The notes beneath the pieces were generated by a model, which had not been told where the DNA came from, did no database searches, and was given only the letters and a program-made list of their open reading frames with translations. Shown one piece after another: positions 7,437 to 11,663 of a DNA stretch of 11,663 bases. The first letter of the stretch is position 1. Every line of letters starts with the position of its first letter. Source of the stretch: UBA4416 sp044353195 (GTDB taxonomy: Bacteria > Bacteroidota > Bacteroidia > B-17B0 > Aurantibacillaceae). The DNA lies in assembly GCA_044353195.1 (NCBI GenBank), contig JBILCJ010000057.1, positions 1 to 11,663 of the forward strand, read 5' to 3'. The position numbers were made by a program, and so were the translations under genes.

Positions 7437-8034
7437 ATACACAAATAAAATAAAGATTTGCTAAAAAAAATAATCCAAAGGCAATGAGTAATCCATTTAC
7501 AGTAAAATGTTTATTAACCGCATAAATAAACATTCCTAATAGAAGAACCATGATACTCAAACTAAAAGAAGGATAGGTATTAATATTCCAAAATAACCGA
7601 TCGTCGTTACTGAACTTTACTTTTAAAATTTTTCCGAAAACAACATCTTTTCCAACCGAAATAGATTGCTCGGGAAGTGGTTCCGTGAAAAATAAATCTG
7701 TTTTAATAGTGAAATTTTTCTCCCCTGTGGTTTCAAGATTAACCTCAGCAATTGACCGTTGTCCGTTTGCTTGATGAAAAGGCCCTGAGCGAGAAACAGA
7801 AACATGCGTGATTGTATCATTTTTCCAATGGCAAACAAACAATACACTGCATATGTAATAGGCCAATAGTGCAACTAATAGGACATTAAGCATATTAAAA
7901 CTCTTAAAAAAATTAGACTTTTTAAACGTTTCTATTTTTTGAGTTTGTTTTAATTGTTTTAATTTAATAAAATAATGTAATTCTTCAGCAGATAGAGGAT
8001 TACGCTGTCTGCGTTTTGGTTGTTCCTCAATCAT
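7435..8034 (-). CDS. Unrecognised three-segment membrane protein downstream of a glycosyltransferase
   Basis: The 199-residue product has a basic, helical N-terminal cytosolic stretch (1-45, rich in Lys, Arg and Gln) and a first membrane helix (about 48-68). A polar domain follows (about 70-150, predicted beta-rich, with TTGEKNFTIKTDLFF), then two more helices close to the C-terminus (about 154-173 and 178-198). I do not recognise the family. The ATG at 8034 lies six bases after the stop of the glycosyltransferase gene (first base of its stop codon on the plus strand is 8041), so the two are almost certainly co-transcribed and may cooperate in membrane-linked glycan transfer. That partnership is inferred from gene order only. 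The stop codon touches the T-run of the convergent terminator. Confidence 0.75.
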   Translation of the reverse strand: MIEEQPKRRQRNPLSAEELHYFIKLKQLKQTQKIETFKKSNFFKSFNMLNVLLVALLAYYICSVLFVCHWKNDTITHVSVSRSGPFHQANGQRSIAEVNLETTGEKNFTIKTDLFFTEPLPEQSISVGKDVVFGKILKVKFSNDDRLFWNINTYPSFSLSIMVLLLGMFIYAVNKHFTVNGLLIAFGLFFLANLYFICV

Positions 8035-8040
8035 TACTAC

Positions 8041-9000
8041 TTAAAGATTTATTTTTTTATCTAACAAATAATTATTTCTATCACCTGAATTACGCAATAT
8101 CAATTCGCCAATAAAACCAGCTAAAAACAACATCGTTCCTAAAACCATACTCACTAATGAAATATAAAAGGAAGGACGATCTGTTAGCAAGCGAGCACGA
8201 GTATGAGCAATAAAAACATGATAAAATTTATCACATCCTAAATAAAGTGCAGTGCATAAACCAACGGCAAACATTAATGTTCCAATCAAACCAAAAAAGT
8301 GCATAGGCCGCTTTCCGAACTTTGATAAAAAGGTAATCGTTAATAAATCGAGAAATCCATTGATAAAACGTTCCCAACCAAATTTACTAACGCCATATTT
8401 TCGAGCTTGATGCTGAACTACTTTCTCTCCAATGTTATAAAAGCCTGCATTCTTTGCTAAAACAGGAATGAAGCGATGCATTTCTCCATATACTTCGATA
8501 CTCTTCACAACATCTTTTCGATATGCTTTTAAGCCACAATTCATATCGTGTAATTTAATACCAGATATTTTTCGGTTGGTCCAATTGTATAATTTGGAAG
8601 GAATATTTTTTGTAACAGCATTATCAAACCGTTTTTGCTTCCATCCACTTACCAAATCAAACTTTTGTTCAGTAACCATTTTATACAATTCAGGTATTTC
8701 ATCTGGCGAATCTTGTAAATCAGCATCCATTGTAATCACAACATTACCTTGTGCTGCTTCAAAGCCAACAAACAAGCCAGGAGATTTTCCGTAATTCCTT
8801 CTAAACTTTATGGCTTTTACTTCAGGATTTTGCCCTGCTAACGCTTCAATTACCTTCCAGGAATTATCTTTACTTCCATCATCTACAAAAATAACTTCAT
8901 AAGATAATTTATGCTGATCCATAACGGATTTAATCCAACTATGTAATTCGGGTAAAGACTCAGCTTCGTTATATAGAGGAATGACAATTGAAATATCCAT
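8041..9000 (-). CDS. Family 2 glycosyltransferase, polyprenyl-phosphate sugar transferase type (GtrB/DPM1-like)
   Basis: The product likely transfers a sugar from a nucleotide donor to a lipid (polyprenyl phosphate) carrier at the inner membrane, feeding glycan or lipid decoration. The GT-A domain spans about 1-225: IVIPLYNEAESLPEL at 5-19, VDDGSKDNSW at 39-48, the metal-binding DADLQD at 92-97, HDMNCGLKAYR at 151-161, HRFIPVLA at 175-182 and RKYGVSKFG at 200-208. Two C-terminal membrane helices follow (about 232-254 and 278-302). Length (319) and layout match GtrB-like enzymes. The exact sugar and acceptor cannot be read from the sequence. It is the first gene of a two-gene minus-strand unit with the unknown membrane protein at 7435-8034, and is divergent from the SRP RNA. 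The ATG at 9000 has no Shine-Dalgarno sequence. Confidence 0.93.
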   Translation of the reverse strand: MDISIVIPLYNEAESLPELHSWIKSVMDQHKLSYEVIFVDDGSKDNSWKVIEALAGQNPEVKAIKFRRNYGKSPGLFVGFEAAQGNVVITMDADLQDSPDEIPELYKMVTEQKFDLVSGWKQKRFDNAVTKNIPSKLYNWTNRKISGIKLHDMNCGLKAYRKDVVKSIEVYGEMHRFIPVLAKNAGFYNIGEKVVQHQARKYGVSKFGWERFINGFLDLLTITFLSKFGKRPMHFFGLIGTLMFAVGLCTALYLGCDKFYHVFIAHTRARLLTDRPSFYISLVSMVLGTMLFLAGFIGELILRNSGDRNNYLLDKKINL

Positions 9001-9004
9001 AAAT

Positions 9005-9034
9005 TAAATTTAGTTTTTGTGTAATAATATACAA
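9005..9034 (-). promoter_or_regulatory. Candidate promoter for the glycosyltransferase gene
   Basis: On the minus strand a TTG (9034-9032) is followed after 19 bases by TAAATTTA (9012-9005). The latter matches the Bacteroidota -7 box TAnnTTTG at all but the last base. Transcription would start at or within a few bases of the ATG at 9000, giving a very short or absent leader. The surrounding AT-richness makes a chance match quite possible. Confidence 0.3.
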
Positions 9035-9090
9035 CATACAAATTTTGCGAAAATAATGCGAATAACGAAATATTTTTCTATTTTTACAGT

Positions 9091-9186
9091 GGGTAAGTCT
9101 TTCACGACCAGCTCCTGTCAAATCCCCCAGGATGGGAACATAGCAAGGGTAGATGGTTGTAGCGGTGCGATGAAAGTAGCTTACCC
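9091..9186 (+). ncRNA. ffs: Signal recognition particle RNA, small bacterial type (4.5S-like)
   Basis: This RNA pairs with Ffh to target nascent membrane and secreted proteins to FtsY and the translocon. The ends GGGTAAG (9091-9097) and CTTACCC (9180-9186) pair perfectly, and CTTTCA (9099-9104) pairs with TGAAAG (9171-9176). The apical domain IV is diagnostic: a C-run at 9124-9128, the 5' internal-loop AGG (9129-9131), stem ATG (9132-9134), a GGAA tetraloop (9135-9138), stem CAT (9139-9141), the 3' internal-loop AGCA (9142-9145), then the G-run at 9147-9149. The length of about 96 bases fits the small class lacking the Alu domain. A T-run (9188-9193) follows the closing helix. It lies between a divergent glycosyltransferase and the bestrophin gene. 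Exact ends are inferred from the closing helix. Confidence 0.93.
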
Positions 9187-9193
9187 ATTTTTT
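9180..9193 (+). terminator. Terminal helix and T-run ending the SRP RNA
   Basis: The 3' arm of the SRP RNA closing helix (9180-9186) is followed by A and six T residues (9188-9193). The arrangement suits intrinsic termination, with the RNA's own stem as the hairpin. Part of the released RNA's 3' end may be trimmed. Confidence 0.5.
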
Positions 9194-9244
9194 GTGCCCT
9201 AAATTTTAGTGAAAGCATCGCTAAAACAATCATGAAATAAACCT

Positions 9245-9252
9245 TATCTTTG
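9245..9252 (+). promoter_or_regulatory. Bacteroidota -7 promoter box for the bestrophin-hemE unit
   Basis: TATCTTTG matches the Bacteroidota primary-sigma -7 consensus TAnnTTTG exactly. The ATG of the bestrophin gene begins only seven bases after it (9259). Since transcription in this phylum starts roughly 4-8 bases after the box, the message would begin at or just before the start codon and be leaderless. No good -33 TTG is seen 19-21 bases upstream. The sequence lies downstream of the SRP RNA T-run, so it can serve the next genes independently. Confidence 0.6.
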
Positions 9253-9258
9253 CCATCT

Positions 9259-10122
9259 ATGGTAACATACAACCCAAAAGATTGGTTCAAACTCATCATT
9301 CAGTTTCATAAAAGCGATACATTTCGCCGCTTGTTTTTTTCGATGATAAGCATTGGTATATATGCTGGGCTGGTTGTGTATTTCGAATTGCATTTTTTTC
9401 ACATTAACACAAAAAATCCAACAGTGATGCATTCCATTTTAGGATTTGTTTTATCCATGTTACTCGTATTTAGAACCAACTCAGCTTATGATAGATGGTG
9501 GGAAGGACGAAAAATGTGGGGTAGTTTCGTTAATAATTCAAGAAATTTATCTTTAAAATTATCAGCAATCGTTAATCATAAAAGCGACAAAGAAGATTTA
9601 AAACTTTTAATTACAAATTATATTTTCTCAGTAAAAAATCATTTAAGAGGAAAATATATTCAATCAGAATTCCAAGACACGAAAACTCTTCTTTTAACTG
9701 AATTTGCTGACGCAGAACATAAACCAAATTTGATTGCAAAACACCTATATAAAAAAATTTTTATTCTCCATCAAAACAAGGATTTAACAGCTGAGCACCT
9801 CGTGATTTTGAATGATGAATTAAAATCATTTACAGATAATTGCGGAGCCTGCGAACGTATTAAAAATACACCTATCCCCTATTCATACAATATTTTTTTA
9901 AAGAAAATGATTTTTTTGTATTGTATGTCGCTCCCTATTTTTTTCGGAAATGAATTTGGTTACATCACCATTGCCATTACAGTAATAGTATTATACGTGT
10001 TTGCAAGTATTGAATTAATTGCAGAAGAGATAGAAGATCCTTTTGGTGAAGATGAAAATGACTTGCCATTAGATGATATGTGTAAGCGAATAAAAACTAA
10101 TTTAACAGAAATATTTAAGTAA
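9259..10122 (+). CDS. Bestrophin-like (RFP-TM) anion channel protein
   Basis: Bacterial bestrophin homologues form pentameric ion channels in the inner membrane. From the ATG at 9259 the product has 287 residues, the usual length for the bacterial family. It has membrane segments near 24-45 and 56-71, the signature FRTNSAYDRWWEGRKMWG (71-88), a soluble helical middle (about 95-205), another hydrophobic region (about 212-248), then the acidic conserved stretch AEEIEDPFGEDENDLP (about 252-267). The last corresponds to the Ca2+-clasp/neck region of animal bestrophins, though Ca2+ gating is not established for most bacterial members. A TTG at 9250 would add three residues but lies within the -7 promoter box, so the ATG is preferred. 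The gene ends one base before hemE, implying co-transcription. Ion selectivity cannot be told from sequence. Confidence 0.92.
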   Translation: MVTYNPKDWFKLIIQFHKSDTFRRLFFSMISIGIYAGLVVYFELHFFHINTKNPTVMHSILGFVLSMLLVFRTNSAYDRWWEGRKMWGSFVNNSRNLSLKLSAIVNHKSDKEDLKLLITNYIFSVKNHLRGKYIQSEFQDTKTLLLTEFADAEHKPNLIAKHLYKKIFILHQNKDLTAEHLVILNDELKSFTDNCGACERIKNTPIPYSYNIFLKKMIFLYCMSLPIFFGNEFGYITIAITVIVLYVFASIELIAEEIEDPFGEDENDLPLDDMCKRIKTNLTEIFK

Positions 10123-10123
10123 G

Positions 10124-11143
10124 ATGTACCAAAACGATTTGATTTTAAGAGCAGCCAAAGGCGAACAGGTAGAAAGAGTTCCAGTATGGTTAATGCGTCA
10201 AGCTGGTAGAATTTTACCAGAATATAAAGCTGTTAGAGCTAAAGCAAAAAACTTTATTGAGTTTGTAAAAACTCCTGAAATGGCCGCTGAAGTAACCATT
10301 CAGCCAGTTGATATTTTAGGTGTGGATGCTGCGATTATTTTTTCGGATATTTTAGTGATACCAGAGGCCATGGGTTTACCTTATCAAATGATTGAAGCCA
10401 AAGGTCCATTTTTTGAAAAAACAATTAAAACACAATCAGACATTGATGTCCTTCACATAGCTGATGGCAATGATTTAGATTATGTTATAAAAGCCATTGA
10501 ACTGACAAAAAAAGGATTAAACAATAGAGTGCCACTGATTGGATTTGCTGGCGCTCCTTGGACGATCATGGCTTATATGGTTGAAGGAAGCGGAAGTAAA
10601 ACATTTAGTCAGGCTAAAAAATTAATGTATCAAGAACCTGCATTAGCACATCAACTACTTGAAAAAATTACACAAAGCACCATCAATTATTTAAAAGCAC
10701 AAATTGCTGCAGGAGCTGATATGATTCAAATTTTTGATAGTTGGGCAGGTGTTTTAGGAAACGATCAATACACTGCATTTTCATTGCAATACATTTCTAA
10801 AATTTGTGATGCCATTTCCCCACTTGTTCCTGTTACAGTATTTGCAAAAGATGCGCACTTTGCATTAGCCAATATGTCAAAATTAAATTGCAATACGATT
10901 GGATTAGATTGGACTATTAATCCACAAGATGCTAGAATCATTGTTGGAAGCGGTAAAACATTACAAGGCAATGCGGATCCTTGTTTGCTATATGCTGATG
11001 AAAAAACGATTGAACTAGAAGCTAAAAAAATGGTGAATGCATTTGGTAAACATCGTTACATCGCAAACCTTGGTCATGGTCTTTATCCTGATTTAGATAA
11101 AAACAAAGTGAAGTTTTTTATTGATTGTATTAAGTCAATGTAA
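10124..11143 (+). CDS. hemE: Uroporphyrinogen decarboxylase
   Basis: HemE is a cytosolic enzyme that removes four acetate carboxyls from uroporphyrinogen III to give coproporphyrinogen III in haem synthesis, without a cofactor. The 339-residue product has all family landmarks. VWLMRQAGRILPEY (21-34) carries substrate-binding Arg25 and Arg29. FSDILVIPEAMGL (73-85) carries the key Asp75. AGAPWTIMAYMVEGSGSKTF (142-161) carries Tyr151. The late NLGHGLYPD (315-323) carries His318. Length is normal for the family, and the ATG at 10124 gives the usual spacing to the first motif. It starts one base after the bestrophin stop, so translation is probably coupled. No other haem gene lies in the window. 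Its transcript likely ends at the inverted repeat at 11158-11194. Confidence 0.98.
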   Translation: MYQNDLILRAAKGEQVERVPVWLMRQAGRILPEYKAVRAKAKNFIEFVKTPEMAAEVTIQPVDILGVDAAIIFSDILVIPEAMGLPYQMIEAKGPFFEKTIKTQSDIDVLHIADGNDLDYVIKAIELTKKGLNNRVPLIGFAGAPWTIMAYMVEGSGSKTFSQAKKLMYQEPALAHQLLEKITQSTINYLKAQIAAGADMIQIFDSWAGVLGNDQYTAFSLQYISKICDAISPLVPVTVFAKDAHFALANMSKLNCNTIGLDWTINPQDARIIVGSGKTLQGNADPCLLYADEKTIELEAKKMVNAFGKHRYIANLGHGLYPDLDKNKVKFFIDCIKSM

Positions 11144-11157
11144 TTATTGTTTAACAT

Positions 11158-11196
11158 AAGATTTGATGTTACTCAACTAGCAACATCAAATCTTTT
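11158..11196 (+). terminator. 13-bp inverted repeat, probable terminator after hemE, inside the purD 3' end
   Basis: AAGATTTGATGTT (11158-11170) and AACATCAAATCTT (11182-11194) are perfect 13-base arms around an 11-base loop. The plus strand continues into only four T residues (11193-11196). The hairpin starts 15 bases after the hemE stop, as expected of a terminator, though the T-run is short. It covers the last codons and the stop of the convergent purD gene. It could act in either orientation or slow both polymerases. Confidence 0.55.
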
Positions 11197-11663
11197 CCAA
11201 TATCACTTCTGTAATATTTTTTATCGTAGGAAATATTTTCCGCGGTTACAAAACTTTTAGCAACAGCTTCCTTAATTGAATCCCCAAAAGACGTAATAGC
11301 AAATACGCGCCCACCATTGGTTAGCACTTTATCATCTTTTAAAATAGTTCCTGAGTGAAATACAATACTATTGTTAGTTGATTTGTAATTACTAATTTCT
11401 AAGTGTTTTTCATACTCTTCGGGATAGCCACCAGAAACTAAAACTACGGCACTTGCTGTTTTAGGAGTTACACTAAAATTTTTAGTATGTAAGGTTTGTG
11501 TAGCAACACCTTGCAATAAATCTAGTAAATCAGATTCGATACGAGGAATCACAACTTCCGTTTCAGGATCTCCCATACGGCAATTGTATTCGATTACCTT
11601 TGGTTCTCCATCATCATTCATTAAACCAATAAAAATAAATCCACGGTAATCAATATTGTCTTC
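11169..11663 (-). CDS. purD: Phosphoribosylamine-glycine ligase, C-terminal part (runs off right edge)
   Basis: PurD (GAR synthetase) joins glycine to 5-phosphoribosylamine using ATP, the second step of purine synthesis, in the cytosol. The frame is open from the right edge to the TAA at 11171-11169 and gives 164 residues, roughly the last two fifths of the protein. The ATP-grasp end is clear: DYRGFIFIGLM, then PKVIEYNCRMGDPETEVV, which supplies the Mg2+-binding Glu and Asn and the family GDPET motif. The C-terminal PurD domain follows, with AVVLVSGGYPEEYEKHLEI and NGGRVFAITSFGDSI. An internal ATG near 11621 is not the start, because conserved sequence continues upstream of it. It is convergent with hemE, 25 bases between stops, and its last codons form one arm and the loop of the inverted repeat. 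Confidence 0.96.
   Translation of the reverse strand, partial: EDNIDYRGFIFIGLMNDDGEPKVIEYNCRMGDPETEVVIPRIESDLLDLLQGVATQTLHTKNFSVTPKTASAVVLVSGGYPEEYEKHLEISNYKSTNNSIVFHSGTILKDDKVLTNGGRVFAITSFGDSIKEAVAKSFVTAENISYDKKYYRSDIGKDLMLLVE

Noticed and set aside
7435..9000. Complete Gtr-type O-antigen glucosylation cassette (gtrA-gtrB-gtr)
   Set aside because: Only the GtrB-like gene is recognisable. The neighbour does not look like a four-helix GtrA flippase, no third transferase is present, and there are no phage or tRNA-linked integration signs.
9017..9202. Short open frames over the SRP RNA, on both strands (9017-9202 plus, 9102-9299 minus)
   Set aside because: The region folds as an SRP RNA with the diagnostic GGAA tetraloop and AGCA internal loop. 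The translations are low-quality and do not resemble proteins.
11169..11621. Treating the purD frame as a complete 150-residue gene starting at 11621
   Set aside because: Conserved PurD sequence (DYRGFIFIGL) continues in frame to the window edge, so the gene is cut by the edge and is not a truncated copy.
1..11663. Defence system, mobile element, CRISPR array or prophage
   Set aside because: No transposase, integrase, direct-repeat array, toxin-antitoxin pair or phage gene was found on either strand. The gene content is core metabolism and envelope functions with even base composition.

Overview
The window looks like chromosomal DNA from a member of the Bacteroidota, most likely a Flavobacteriales-like organism. 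The base composition is AT-rich. One secreted protein carries a type IX secretion (T9SS) C-terminal sorting domain, and a second, partial one starts with the THNRAGEITY segment seen in gliding-motility-associated secreted proteins. Most starts lack a Shine-Dalgarno sequence, and one promoter matches the Bacteroidota -7 consensus TAnnTTTG. Assignment below phylum is inference.

Layout. (1) Positions 1-2017, minus strand: a putative beta-propeller T9SS cargo protein followed 12 bases later by the start of a second secreted protein that runs off the left edge. (2) Positions 2221-4176, plus strand: a Kup potassium transporter, divergent from (1) across about 200 bases. (3) Positions 4242-5225, plus: bactofilin, an AtpZ-like protein and a small AtpI-like membrane protein, tightly overlapping. 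This trio normally precedes the F1Fo-ATP synthase genes in Bacteroidota, but here no atpB follows. (4) Positions 5250-7384, plus: a secreted C1B (bleomycin-hydrolase-like) cysteine peptidase and a membrane-anchored coiled-coil protein of unknown function, closed by a clear intrinsic terminator. (5) Positions 7435-9000, minus: a polyprenyl-phosphate-type family 2 glycosyltransferase and an unrecognised three-segment membrane protein, convergent on (4). (6) Positions 9091-9186, plus: a small-type SRP RNA (ffs). (7) Positions 9259-11143, plus: a bestrophin-like channel and hemE, one base apart, behind a promoter that probably gives a leaderless transcript. (8) Positions 11169-11663, minus: the 3' part of purD, convergent with hemE, with a perfect 13-bp inverted repeat spanning the junction.

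The content is mainly housekeeping and envelope functions: ion transport, haem and purine synthesis, protein targeting, surface glycosylation and secreted proteins. I see no mobile element, CRISPR array, tRNA, prophage or defence system, and no convincing undescribed multi-gene system. The items most worth a second look are the ATP-synthase accessory block without its synthase genes, the secreted C1B peptidase next to an uncharacterised coiled-coil protein, the probable leaderless promoter of the bestrophin-hemE pair, and the inverted repeat inside the end of purD.
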